Positions 33,116-41,412 of a stretch of DNA of 64,000 nt are shown piece by piece (position 1 is the first letter of the stretch; each line of letters starts with the position of its first letter). The notes below the pieces were generated by a model, which was not told where the DNA came from, did not search any database, and saw only the letters and a list, made by a program, of their open reading frames with translations. The translations under genes and the position numbers were made by a program. This stretch comes from Pedobacter sp. Leaf216 (GTDB lineage Bacteria > Bacteroidota > Bacteroidia > Sphingobacteriales > Sphingobacteriaceae), in contig NZ_LMKM01000009.1 of assembly GCF_001421515.1 (NCBI RefSeq), positions 24,316 to 88,315 on the forward strand, given 5' to 3'.

Positions 33116-33736
33116 TTATTCTGTCATTTTTTTGGTAACAGCTAAGATGGCACTGGTCATATATTCGCCTAAATAGCTCACGTAATTGCCGTTTCTGTCA
33201 ATCACCACAAAACTGCCGGAGGGATAATGATATTTGAAAAAATGTTTCTTGATGCTTTGTTCCGGATCTTTGATCCAGTTGATTGAAGAACCATATTGCC
33301 CGGTACCAGTTATTTCAGCGTAAATGTATATTGGCTTTATTTTATACTGCTTTAATAATGCTGTTTTCAATTCTTTGTGTTTGGCCTTAATGTAATCAGT
33401 ATTTCCAGTGGAATTGGAACTGTCCTGTCCAGGATGATAAATTATTACAATTGGCTTTAGCGAATCAATTTCTTTATTTGATGCTGTTTCTAACAATAAA
33501 AGGAGTTTGGTTTTATCCTTTATTTTGCCTTGCTCTTCTCTGTTAATCAGTTTGCGATGATTGGATGAATCGCCTGGAATATCTAAAAAAACATTAGTAG
33601 ATCTTTTCTCATCGAATACAGATTTATTGATTTCTTTATTATCTATATCAAAATACCTAATATTTTTAACTTCTTGGGCTTTGGTATTGAGTATTAGAAT
33701 AAACAATGTTAAGGTGGAGAGCATTAAGTTTTTCAT
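33116..33736 (-). CDS. Exported protein of unknown function
   Basis: This 206-residue protein has a signal peptide (about 1-20, ending TKAQ). The centre contains KPIVIIYHPGQDSSNST, then a stretch KHKELKTALLKQYKIKPIYIYAE, and the C-terminal half has SGSFVVIDRNGNYVSYLGEY. The strand-helix-strand pattern and the VVIDRNGNYV segment are reminiscent of thioredoxin-like folds, but the CxxC site is absent, so a redox role is not supported. It stands alone, upstream of the pheA promoter on the same strand. Not recognised further. Confidence 0.65.
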   Translation of the reverse strand: MKNLMLSTLTLFILILNTKAQEVKNIRYFDIDNKEINKSVFDEKRSTNVFLDIPGDSSNHRKLINREEQGKIKDKTKLLLLLETASNKEIDSLKPIVIIYHPGQDSSNSTGNTDYIKAKHKELKTALLKQYKIKPIYIYAEITGTGQYGSSINWIKDPEQSIKKHFFKYHYPSGSFVVIDRNGNYVSYLGEYMTSAILAVTKKMTE

Positions 33737-34519
33737 GGCAATATAATTTAACGCAATATGCTAAATACTGTGCTAAAAAGAATATGATAATGAAACTAAT
33801 TCGTTAAATGATTTTTTGCTTCACGCAATTGCTTAAATAATTAGTTAAGGCTTTAAGATTGCTGCATGCGTGAGAATGAAGTTAATGTTGCGGACAAGTG
33901 TTATAAATTTAATATCGGTGTTTTCCGTGTATCCGTGGCTAAAAAATAGAAGAAATCGTTAACAAAAATTGAGTTAAAAATTCATATTGTAATCAATACT
34001 TACTGGATTCTTCAATTAGATAATGGCACTTAATAGCAAACCGCTATACCCAAACCTTTGCTTAATTTCAATTCTTCAGTTGATCAAAATTTGTTTATCT
34101 GGAATAGAACACAATTTATTTGATATTTAATACATTTATATTACATATTAGTTAGGAAAATTCTTATAATTGTGTATAATTTTTCATTACTCAATGTATA
34201 AATTATTCGTGTAATGTTTATAATTATAGTTATAAATTCGAGTGTCATTATTTTACTTTAAACAACCTTGGAAATTGAATATTCGAAAGCATGTAAATTA
34301 TTTGCAAATATTCAATCGTCGCGTCGCTTTGGGTGAGTAAGTCGAAATATTAATTATTTAGAAAAATAAATAAACTCAAATACGTGATAATAAAATGTTT
34401 AAGTTTATTTATGTCGTCTTTCGTGATAAATTTTATAGCTACTATTTCAGTATTTGGACTAAAAAGCACAGCCTATAAACAACTGCCAAACCATTATAAA
34501 TTTAAAACCTAATTTTCCT
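33737..34519. other. Long AT-rich intergenic region
   Basis: 783 bases between two divergent genes with no convincing reading frame. A short piece near 33919-33948 (CCGTGTATCCGTGGCTAAAA) resembles the CCGTG/CTGTGGTTAAAA ends that bound the 51-kb repeat array. Otherwise nothing recognised. Confidence 0.45.
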
Positions 34520-35827
34520 ATGAAATCATTAATCAAAGCATGTGTATTGCTTCTTTTAGTTGCAACGCTCAACTCCTGTAAAAAAGAGATCAAAACAGAC
34601 GACCTGGGCAACAAGGATACCATGTCATCTGTAAAACAAGGTGATTCTACCATTCACAAACTGTCTATCAATGGAAAACCGACTTATGTAGTTGAAGTAG
34701 ACGGTATTTACAAATATGCTGGTGACATTACCATCAGCCAAGAACAGTTTAATATATTAAAAAAGCTTGCAAATAATATCTCTGCAAAAGAAAGAGCTAC
34801 AATTATACAAGCTTTTTCAGCAACATGGCCGGGTTCAGTTGCTTATTACAACTATCCGGATCCTGCAAAAATGACGACAGCACAATACAATAGTTATGTG
34901 TCTACCATCGACGCAGGCTTAACAAATATTACCAATGCTACAGGCATTAAGTTTGTAAAAAGGACCAACCAGGCCGAATACATACAATTCGTATTGTCAG
35001 GTGGCAACAACTCTCCGTTAGGCTGGCGGAAAAACAGGGTTAATACCGTAAACCTGTACAACTATAATTACGTTGGGATTTTGATGCACGAAGTGATGCA
35101 CTCTCTAGGTGTAATGCATGAACAATGCAGGCCAGATAGAGATCAATATGTTATTATAAATTATGGTAACATACAATCTGGATTGGAGTACAATTTTAAT
35201 ACCGACCCGAATTTTGGAGGCCATGGCCCGTTTGACTTTCAGTCAGTGATGTTATATGGGGCATACTCTTTTTCTTCAAACGGAAATCCAACAATAACCA
35301 GACTGGATGGTTCCACTTTTAATGGACAAAGAGATGCGTTATCAATTGGTGACATTGAAGGCCTAAAAGCATTATATTTTCCAACAGATTATAGTGGTGT
35401 GTATAAAATTACACCGTCTTATTTAGGAACAAAATCTTTTGATATTTTTGGAGGCAGTATCACTGATGGTACAAATATTATTATCTGGCCTTCCCATGGC
35501 AATGCAAACCAAAGATTCATATTTAGGAAAGTTGAACACGGATATTACCAGATTAAATCTAGTGCAGATACCAACAAGGTTTTAACAGTGCGCAACGCTG
35601 GTACTACAAATGGTACTCAGGTAGAGTTGAGAACGAATGCTAATTTAAATAACCAGCAATTTAGCCTGAAAAATGGTGGTAATGCTGGTTTTATTCTATC
35701 GCCTAAGCACGCTCTTGGGCTAAATGTTGAAGTAAGTGGTCAAAGTACTAACGATGCTGCCAACATTGTGGTAAATGCAGCTAACCAAACTTCTGCAGCC
35801 CAAAGATTCAACTTTACAAAATTGTAG
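34520..35827 (+). CDS. Astacin-like M12A metalloprotease lipoprotein with ricin-type domain
   Basis: This 435-residue protein starts with a lipoprotein signal (about 1-19; Cys in LNSCKKE). The protease domain (about 95-285) has the astacin zinc motif MHEVMHSLGVMHEQCRPDRD (HExxHxxGxxHE) and a Met-turn region SVMLYGAYSF. After it comes a ricin-type beta-trefoil domain (about 295-435), with repeated QRF/QQF motifs (NANQRFIF, NNQQFSL, AAQRFNF) that usually bind carbohydrate. It is likely displayed on the outer membrane or secreted, digesting host or environmental proteins. A strong terminator follows. Confidence 0.9.
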   Translation: MKSLIKACVLLLLVATLNSCKKEIKTDDLGNKDTMSSVKQGDSTIHKLSINGKPTYVVEVDGIYKYAGDITISQEQFNILKKLANNISAKERATIIQAFSATWPGSVAYYNYPDPAKMTTAQYNSYVSTIDAGLTNITNATGIKFVKRTNQAEYIQFVLSGGNNSPLGWRKNRVNTVNLYNYNYVGILMHEVMHSLGVMHEQCRPDRDQYVIINYGNIQSGLEYNFNTDPNFGGHGPFDFQSVMLYGAYSFSSNGNPTITRLDGSTFNGQRDALSIGDIEGLKALYFPTDYSGVYKITPSYLGTKSFDIFGGSITDGTNIIIWPSHGNANQRFIFRKVEHGYYQIKSSADTNKVLTVRNAGTTNGTQVELRTNANLNNQQFSLKNGGNAGFILSPKHALGLNVEVSGQSTNDAANIVVNAANQTSAAQRFNFTKL

Positions 35828-35832
35828 ATCAC

Positions 35833-35874
35833 AAAAAATCCTACGCATTTGGCAATTGTTGCGTAGGATTTTTT
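35833..35874 (+). terminator. Terminator of the astacin-like gene
   Basis: AAAAAATCCTACGCA (35833-35847) pairs with TGCGTAGGATTTTTT (35860-35874) across a 12-base loop, 6 bases after the stop. Confidence 0.88.
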
Positions 35875-36033
35875 AAAACCTGATTCATTTTGAACTCACA
35901 ATATTTGTTTGATCAAAGTATTCAATTTAATGCCCCATCAGAATAGACAGTAAGGTAAAAAGTATAAAGAGATATTTAAAAACATGCTGTAATAAAGTAA
36001 AAACTCTGTAAGCCAGTTTTGGTTAAAAGGCTT

Positions 36034-36996
36034 TTATCCTGTAGAACTTAATTCTCCCCGATCGTTAAGTCCTTTTACTTTTTGTTGCTGCAGTTCTTCA
36101 TAATTTTGCTTTTCTGTTTCCCGCAATTCCTGCTGCATTATTTTAGCAATTTTAGTACTTCCATCATGGCTCCATCCCGGTGGATTAACAATATACTTTA
36201 TCTTATCAATAAAAGTGGGTGCCTTTTTAACATCAGCCTTTAAGGCAATAAATTCATGGAAAATAATATTTACAGCGCCAGTATCCTGAGGTTGTGTAGT
36301 TAAGCCATATTTAACCACATCTTCTGGCAATTCTTCCTGAAAAGTTCCGAACCACCTATCCCAAAGGATTAAAACCATACCCATATTTTTATCAAGGTAA
36401 CGTACGTTGCTGGCATGGTGTACACGGTGATGAGATGGCGTTACAAAAATGTATTCGTACCATTTTGGAAGTTTGATATTGTATTGCGTGTGCACCAAAT
36501 TACCATAAATTTGGGTAATGAGATAGGCAAAAAGTATATCAACAGCCGTAAAACCCATAAATGCCAATGGCAGGTAAAAGAAAACGCGGTACAAAGGTTC
36601 GAACACGGTTGAACGGAAGCCAGTGGTTAGGTTGAAATGTTCTGATGAGTGATGGGTAACATGCATTGCCCAGAAAAAACGCACATAATGCCCAACGGTA
36701 TGCAAAAACCAATACAAAAAATCCTGTGCTAAAATTAAAACTATCCAGTAAACCCAAACATTAGAAATTTGGAATAAACGGAATTGATAACAATAAGCCA
36801 GCAAGAAAAACGTAAATGTTTTTGTGCCCAAATTAATTACAACCGCCGCTGTCATCAGGTAAATATTTGTCCAGGTATCGCGCTTGGTGTATAGTTTTTT
36901 ATCGTGCTGGTAACTGAAATACATTTCAACTAGGGTTAAAACGATTACGAAACCAAAAAGCCCGACAACAGAAATATCACTTCCGGTAAAATTCAT
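36034..36996 (-). CDS. Sterol desaturase / fatty acid hydroxylase family membrane enzyme
   Basis: This 320-residue integral membrane protein has about four to five hydrophobic segments and the three di-iron His clusters of the family: HTVGH (about residue 108), HVTHHSSEHFN (about 125) and SHHRVHHASN (about 195). These enzymes hydroxylate or desaturate lipids or carotenoids at the membrane. The C-terminal tail is soluble and basic. Its start is 1 base after the aroB stop, so it is the last gene of an S4-aroB-desaturase operon; the metabolic reason for this link is unclear. Confidence 0.88.
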   Translation of the reverse strand: MNFTGSDISVVGLFGFVIVLTLVEMYFSYQHDKKLYTKRDTWTNIYLMTAAVVINLGTKTFTFFLLAYCYQFRLFQISNVWVYWIVLILAQDFLYWFLHTVGHYVRFFWAMHVTHHSSEHFNLTTGFRSTVFEPLYRVFFYLPLAFMGFTAVDILFAYLITQIYGNLVHTQYNIKLPKWYEYIFVTPSHHRVHHASNVRYLDKNMGMVLILWDRWFGTFQEELPEDVVKYGLTTQPQDTGAVNIIFHEFIALKADVKKAPTFIDKIKYIVNPPGWSHDGSTKIAKIMQQELRETEKQNYEELQQQKVKGLNDRGELSSTG

Positions 36997-36997
36997 T

Positions 36998-38056
36998 TTA
37001 TAAACTGTTATAATAATCCAAACTGCTTAAAATATCAGCAGTACTTACACGGCAGTTAAACGTGCATTTACCGGTGTTTTCCAAGAGCGAAAAAAGTATG
37101 TTTCCATCTTCATTTTTTTTATCGCTTTGCATCAATTCTAAAAGTGTATCAAAACTTTCTTTTTTGATGTGGTATTTTGGATAAAGTGATAAAATATATC
37201 CACTAATATCATTCAGTTCTTCTTTTGTTAGTGTACTGTTTTTGATTGATAATGCTGCTTCGCACACAAAACCAATGGCAATAGCTTCTCCATGTGTTAA
37301 TGGATTTTCATCATTGGCCAATGAATAACCTTCTACGGCATGCCCTATGGTATGGCCGAAGTTTAAAATTTTCCGAAGGTTTTTCTCGTGCGGATCGATG
37401 GTTACCACTTCGTTTTTAATTTCTACCGAACGGTAAATATCTTCAGCAGACGGGCTAAGGTAATTGCTGGCTTTTAATTTTTCGTAATAAGGTTTGTCGT
37501 AAATCAAGCCATGTTTGATCATTTCGGCAAAACCTGATAAAAGCTCACGTTGGGGCAAAGTTTTTAGAAAGGCTGTTTCTATAAAAACCATTTGCGGCAA
37601 GGTAAAAGTACCTACCATGTTTTTAACATTATCAATATCAATGCCCGTTTTACCACCTACTGAGGCATCAACCTGTGATAAAAGGGTAGTGGGTACATTA
37701 ATGAAATCGATACCTCTTTTGTAAGTAGATGCAATAAACCCACCCATATCGGTAATTACGCCACCACCTAAATTGATCATTAAACTTTTGCGGTCGGCTT
37801 CAAAATCCAATAAGGTTTTCCAGATTCCGATACAAAAATCAATATTTTTATTTTCTTCACCTGCCGATGTTTCAATGAGGTCAAATTCAGAAAAATCATC
37901 TAAAAGTGATTGAAAAAGTGGCAGGCAGATTTCGCTGGTATGCTCATCAGCCAAAACAAAAACTTTGCTGTATTTATTACTTTCTAAAAGCGTTTTAAGT
38001 GCTTCAAGGTTACTTTCGAAATATAGGGTGTGGCCTGCGCTGGTTAGTGGTTTCAT
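36998..38056 (-). CDS. aroB: 3-dehydroquinate synthase
   Basis: This 352-residue enzyme shows GGGVITDMGGFIASTYKRG (NAD and substrate site), NVPTTLLSQVDASVGGKTGI, the metal-binding GFAEMIKHGLI, LNFGHTIGHAVEGYS and LTHGEAIAIG. It converts DAHP to 3-dehydroquinate, the second shikimate step, and is cytosolic. It is separate from the pheA-aroA-aroC group about 4 kb away, and overlaps the S4-domain gene by one base. Confidence 0.95.
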   Translation of the reverse strand: MKPLTSAGHTLYFESNLEALKTLLESNKYSKVFVLADEHTSEICLPLFQSLLDDFSEFDLIETSAGEENKNIDFCIGIWKTLLDFEADRKSLMINLGGGVITDMGGFIASTYKRGIDFINVPTTLLSQVDASVGGKTGIDIDNVKNMVGTFTLPQMVFIETAFLKTLPQRELLSGFAEMIKHGLIYDKPYYEKLKASNYLSPSAEDIYRSVEIKNEVVTIDPHEKNLRKILNFGHTIGHAVEGYSLANDENPLTHGEAIAIGFVCEAALSIKNSTLTKEELNDISGYILSLYPKYHIKKESFDTLLELMQSDKKNEDGNILFSLLENTGKCTFNCRVSTADILSSLDYYNSL

Positions 38057-38262
38057 TAAATAACTTCTATTTTATTTTCTCCAAAAGTAATAATATCACC
38101 AACCCTAACCTTATAACGTTTGCGGAATTCGACTTCTCCGTTCGTTTTTACTAAACCATCTTCTACAACGGTTTGGGCATCACCGCCACTGCCAACCAAT
38201 CCGCTTGCTTTTAACAGTTGGATTAATGGAATAAATTCGCCTTCTAATTTGAATTGTATCAT
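38056..38262 (-). CDS. S4-domain RNA-binding protein
   Basis: I start at the ATG at 38262 (MIQFKLEGEFIPL); a TTG three codons upstream would add little. The 68-residue protein is one S4 domain: LIQLLKASGLVGSGGDAQTVVEDGLVKTNGEVEFRKR split over helix and turn, then KVRVGDIITFG. It matches the YbcJ/RlbA-type family, small RNA-binding proteins linked to ribosome or RNA handling. It leads the aroB-desaturase operon, overlapping aroB by one base. A TATTTTTG box lies 7 bases before the ATG. Confidence 0.85.
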   Translation of the reverse strand: MIQFKLEGEFIPLIQLLKASGLVGSGGDAQTVVEDGLVKTNGEVEFRKRYKVRVGDIITFGENKIEVI

Positions 38263-38319
38263 TTTATGCAAAAATACGATAATTTAAAGGTTTTTAGTTT
38301 TAACAACCAATGCTTTTTA

Positions 38320-38327
38320 TAATTTTG
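38320..38327 (+). promoter_or_regulatory. -7 box of the proline dehydrogenase gene
   Basis: TAATTTTG fits TAnnTTTG and gives a leader of about 25 bases to the ATG at 38357. No clear -33 TTG. Confidence 0.45.
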
Positions 38328-38356
38328 CACCAATCTGACTTATTATACTGATAAAA

Positions 38357-39541
38357 ATGGATTTATCCCCCAACAAACAACCAAATTTCGATAACACGGA
38401 GATTGCTTTCCGTCAAAAATCTAACAATGAACTAAAAAAAGCCTATTGGCTTTTTAAAATGATCGGCAGTAATTTTTTAACCAAAGTTGGACCGGCCATT
38501 ACCAATTTCTTTTTAAATATTGGTTTGCCAATTCAGGGAGCAATTAAAGCCACCATTTTTCAGCAGTTTTGCGGTGGCGAAACCATTGCCGAATGTAATA
38601 AAGCCATTGAGCAGCTGGATAAAGGCGGTGTAGGAACTATTTTGGATTACTCGGTAGAGGGTGAAGATGAAGAACAGGTTTTTGATGAAACCTGTGCCGA
38701 AATTATCCGCACCATTGTACGTGCAGATGGTGATTCAAAAATTCCGATTACTGTTTTCAAAATTACCGGAATTGGCCGTTTTGCCCTATTACAGAAACTG
38801 GATGCCAAGCAAACTTTAAATGACGCAGAAAAAGCAGAATTTGAAAAAGTAAAGGTTCGTTGCGAAATGATCTGTAAAACTGCCTTTGATAAAGGTGTGC
38901 CGGTTATGATTGATGCAGAAGAAACCTGGATTCAAGATACGATTGATGAACTGGCTTTAGACATGATGCGAAAATTTAACCGTGAGCGTATTATTGTTTA
39001 CAATACCTACCAAATGTACCGCCATGATAAATTAGCAGATATGAAAGCCGACCATCTGATTGCAAAAGCGGATGGTTTTATCCTGGGTGTTAAAATGGTA
39101 CGTGGTGCTTACATGGAAAAAGAACGTAAACGCGCATTGGAAATGGGTTATCCTTCACCAATTCAACCAGATAAAGCAGCATCTGACCGCGATTATAACG
39201 AATCGTTACGTTATTGTGTAGATCATATTGATGAAATTGCCATTGTTGCCGGTACACACAATGAAGATAGCAGCCGTTTACTGACTTATCTTTTGGAAGA
39301 AAAAAATATCAGCCATAATCACCCTCACGTGTACTTCGCTCAATTGTTAGGTATGAGCGATAACCTAAGTTTTAACCTTGCTGATGCTAATTACAATGTA
39401 GCTAAATATGTTCCTTATGGGCCGATTAAAGCTGTAATGCCTTACTTATTTAGAAGGGCGCAAGAAAATACTTCAGTAGCCGGACAAACAGGTCGTGAGT
39501 TGGGTTTGATTGAAAGAGAATTAAAAAGAAGGAAACTATAA
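38357..39541 (+). CDS. Proline dehydrogenase
   Basis: The 394-residue protein is a stand-alone FAD-dependent proline dehydrogenase (PF01619 barrel): VMIDAEETWIQDTIDEL, IIVYNTYQMYRHDKL, LGVKMVRGAYMEKERKRA, AGTHNEDSSRLL, FAQLLGMSDNLSFNLA and the C-terminal YLFRRAQENTSV with the Arg pair that holds the substrate carboxylate. It oxidises proline to pyrroline-5-carboxylate, passing electrons to the quinone pool. The next-step dehydrogenase is not in the window. It is divergent from the S4-aroB operon. Confidence 0.92.
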   Translation: MDLSPNKQPNFDNTEIAFRQKSNNELKKAYWLFKMIGSNFLTKVGPAITNFFLNIGLPIQGAIKATIFQQFCGGETIAECNKAIEQLDKGGVGTILDYSVEGEDEEQVFDETCAEIIRTIVRADGDSKIPITVFKITGIGRFALLQKLDAKQTLNDAEKAEFEKVKVRCEMICKTAFDKGVPVMIDAEETWIQDTIDELALDMMRKFNRERIIVYNTYQMYRHDKLADMKADHLIAKADGFILGVKMVRGAYMEKERKRALEMGYPSPIQPDKAASDRDYNESLRYCVDHIDEIAIVAGTHNEDSSRLLTYLLEEKNISHNHPHVYFAQLLGMSDNLSFNLADANYNVAKYVPYGPIKAVMPYLFRRAQENTSVAGQTGRELGLIERELKRRKL

Positions 39542-39586
39542 TTCAGTTTCGGTAAACATTTAGTGGTTTGAAGTTAACCACGGAAT

Positions 39587-39670
39587 CGTCATTTTGAGCG
39601 GAGTGTAGCGCAGTAGAGAATTCTAAATAGATAGATCTCTCCATTTCGCTGCGCTTCAATTGAAATGACG
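39587..39670. repeat. Imperfect palindrome, dispersed-repeat type
   Basis: CGTCATTT at the left end and AAATGACG at the right end flank TGAGCGGAGTGTAGCGCAG and its approximate complement. This resembles the dispersed GTCATTxTGAGCG... hairpins common between genes in Bacteroidota. It may also act as a terminator for proline dehydrogenase, since T8 follows it. Confidence 0.6.
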
Positions 39671-39680
39671 ATTTTTTTTC

Positions 39681-40181
39681 ATATCCTCATACTGAATTTA
39701 TTTCAGTAATTATCTTGCTTTAAAAGACCCTGAAATGAATTCAGGGAGACGAATCTTGGCAATCCTCATGCTGAATTATTTCAGTAATTATCTTCCTTTA
39801 AAAGACCCTGAAATGAATTCAGAGTGACGAATCTTGGCAATCGCCGTGCTGGATTTATTTCAGTAATTACCTTGCTTTAAAAAGACCCTCAAATGAATGC
39901 AGGGAGACGAATCTTGGGAATCGCCATGCTGGATTTATTCCAGTAATTATGTTGCGTTAAAAGACCATGAAATGAATTCAGGGAGACGAATCTTGGTAAT
40001 CGTTGTGCTGGATTTATTTCAGTAACTACCTTGCTTTAAAAAGACCCTGAAATGAATTCAGGGAGACGTATCTTGGCAATCGCCGTGCTGAAATTTATTT
40101 CAGTAATTATGTTGCATTAAAAGACCCTGAAATGAATTCAGGGAGACGAATCTTAGCAATCGCCGTGCTGAAATTATTTCT
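39681..40181. repeat. Tandem array, about 80-bp unit, 6.3 copies
   Basis: Units begin near 39681, 39761, 39839, 39919, 39998 and 40079, with a partial seventh from 40159. Each carries (A)ATC(C/G)xC(A/G)TGCTG(A/G)A, TTTCAGTAA, TTGCTTTAAAA, the dyad CCCTGAA-ATGAA-TTCAGGG and GAGACGAATCTTGGC. Unit lengths vary by 1-3 bases and copies differ by a few substitutions. No coding potential. The partial last unit supplies the stop codon of the Mpo1-like gene. Confidence 0.9.
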
Positions 40182-40494
40182 TAACTACAAAAGATTGTTT
40201 GCCGCTGAGCAAATCGTAAAAAAGGATAAAATCGCTTACCAAACTATAACCTGGATATTGAAAAGTTGCGGGTTTGTTCTTTTCGAAGAAAAAATGCCCA
40301 ATCCATGCAAAGCCATACCCTAAAACAGGTATTGCCAGGAAAAAATGCCAGTTATGAAAAAGAAAACCGGTAAAAAAGGCCAAACAAACCAATCCCGTAC
40401 CAATAAAATGTAAAATACGCGATGTGGTATTGGTATGTTCTGATAAGTAAAAAGGGTAGAACTCTTTAAGCGACTTAAACTTTTTTTCTGCCAT
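40174..40494 (-). CDS. Mpo1-like (DUF962) membrane protein
   Basis: This 106-residue protein has the DUF962/Mpo1 pattern: FYLSEHTNTTSRILHFIGT, a membrane helix, FLAIPVLGYGFAWIGHFFFEKN, then PATFQYPGYSLVSDFILF. Conserved His residues (SEH, LHF, GHFFFE) form the iron site. Yeast Mpo1 is a dioxygenase acting on 2-hydroxy fatty acids; the bacterial members are less studied. Its last two Lys codons and stop fall within the edge of the tandem array. The HAD phosphatase gene is 8 bases upstream, so the two are co-transcribed. Confidence 0.85.
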   Translation of the reverse strand: MAEKKFKSLKEFYPFYLSEHTNTTSRILHFIGTGLVCLAFFTGFLFHNWHFFLAIPVLGYGFAWIGHFFFEKNKPATFQYPGYSLVSDFILFYDLLSGKQSFVVKK

Positions 40495-40502
40495 GTAGTA
40501 AT

Positions 40503-41138
40503 TTACAAAATTCCGTTTGCTTTTAAAAAAGCACCCAATTGAGCAGGTTTTTCAGTCATTAACAAGGTATTTAGCCCAACTTTTTTAGCACCCTCTATAT
40601 GTTGCGGACTATCATCAATAAACAAAGTTTCGGCTGGATTTAAATTATTGTCTTTTAATACCTGTTCAAAAATGTTGGTGTTTGGCTTACGCAATTTCAT
40701 GTGCTGCGAGAAATAAGCTTTCTCAAAATATGCGTCGTAATTATTGATCTGGAAACTTGTTTTCAGGTAGTTAATTATCCAATCGTAATGGATTTCATTG
40801 TTGTTGCTCAATAAAAAAGTGCGGTATTTTGCTTTAACTTCAAGCAGCAAGTCATGGTTTTCTTGTATTGTTCCAATTAATAAGCTGTTCCATGCATCAT
40901 CAATCTGTCCGTCAGTAAGGTCTGGTTTGTTTGCTGCATTTCTAATTCCTGCCCTAAATTCAGCTGGTGAGATGGCACCGGTTTCGAAATCGTCAAATAA
41001 TTTATTGTGTCCTTTATGTGCGAAGAAGTTTTCAATATCAGTAATGCCCAGTTTTTGAAAAGAGGCTTGTGCAATTCTGAAATCGATATCAAATATTACG
41101 TTTCCGTAATCGAAAATAATGTTTTTAATGTTTTGCAT
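40503..41138 (-). CDS. HAD family hydrolase, YihX-like phosphatase
   Basis: I start at the ATG at 41138 (MQNIKNIIFDYGNVIFDID); the frame is open further upstream, but that part is not conserved and crosses a terminator. About 211 residues: motif I FDYGNVIFDIDF, motif II LLSNNN, the motif III Lys in RKPNTNIF and motif IV FIDDSPQHIEGA. The motif I and length resemble E. coli YihX (glucose 1-phosphate phosphatase). It is cytosolic and in an operon with the Mpo1-like gene. Confidence 0.87.
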   Translation of the reverse strand: MQNIKNIIFDYGNVIFDIDFRIAQASFQKLGITDIENFFAHKGHNKLFDDFETGAISPAEFRAGIRNAANKPDLTDGQIDDAWNSLLIGTIQENHDLLLEVKAKYRTFLLSNNNEIHYDWIINYLKTSFQINNYDAYFEKAYFSQHMKLRKPNTNIFEQVLKDNNLNPAETLFIDDSPQHIEGAKKVGLNTLLMTEKPAQLGAFLKANGIL

Positions 41139-41218
41139 GGAAATCATCAGGATTTGCTGCAAAGATATTATTGTTGATTTAATGAAAGGCGTTAAACCGT
41201 ATTTTTTTACAATAAAAA

Positions 41219-41248
41219 GCCCGAAACACATTAGTATTGGTTTCGGGC
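41219..41248 (-). terminator. Terminator downstream of the PQQ dehydrogenase genes
   Basis: GCCCGAAAC (41219-41227) and GTTTCGGGC (41240-41248) form a 9-bp stem. On the minus strand it is followed by TTTTTATTG. Confidence 0.7.
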
Positions 41249-41412
41249 GTGATATTTTAGCATAAGCGTCGTTATCATTCAGATAGCTAGCGGGGCAAAT
41301 CATTAGCCACGAAGATTTTGTTTATGATAATCTTCATGTATTTATTTTTAATTTCTATTTGCATTAAGATTCCCGCCTGCTATGGAATAACAATAATAAA
41401 AAATCGTGTAAA

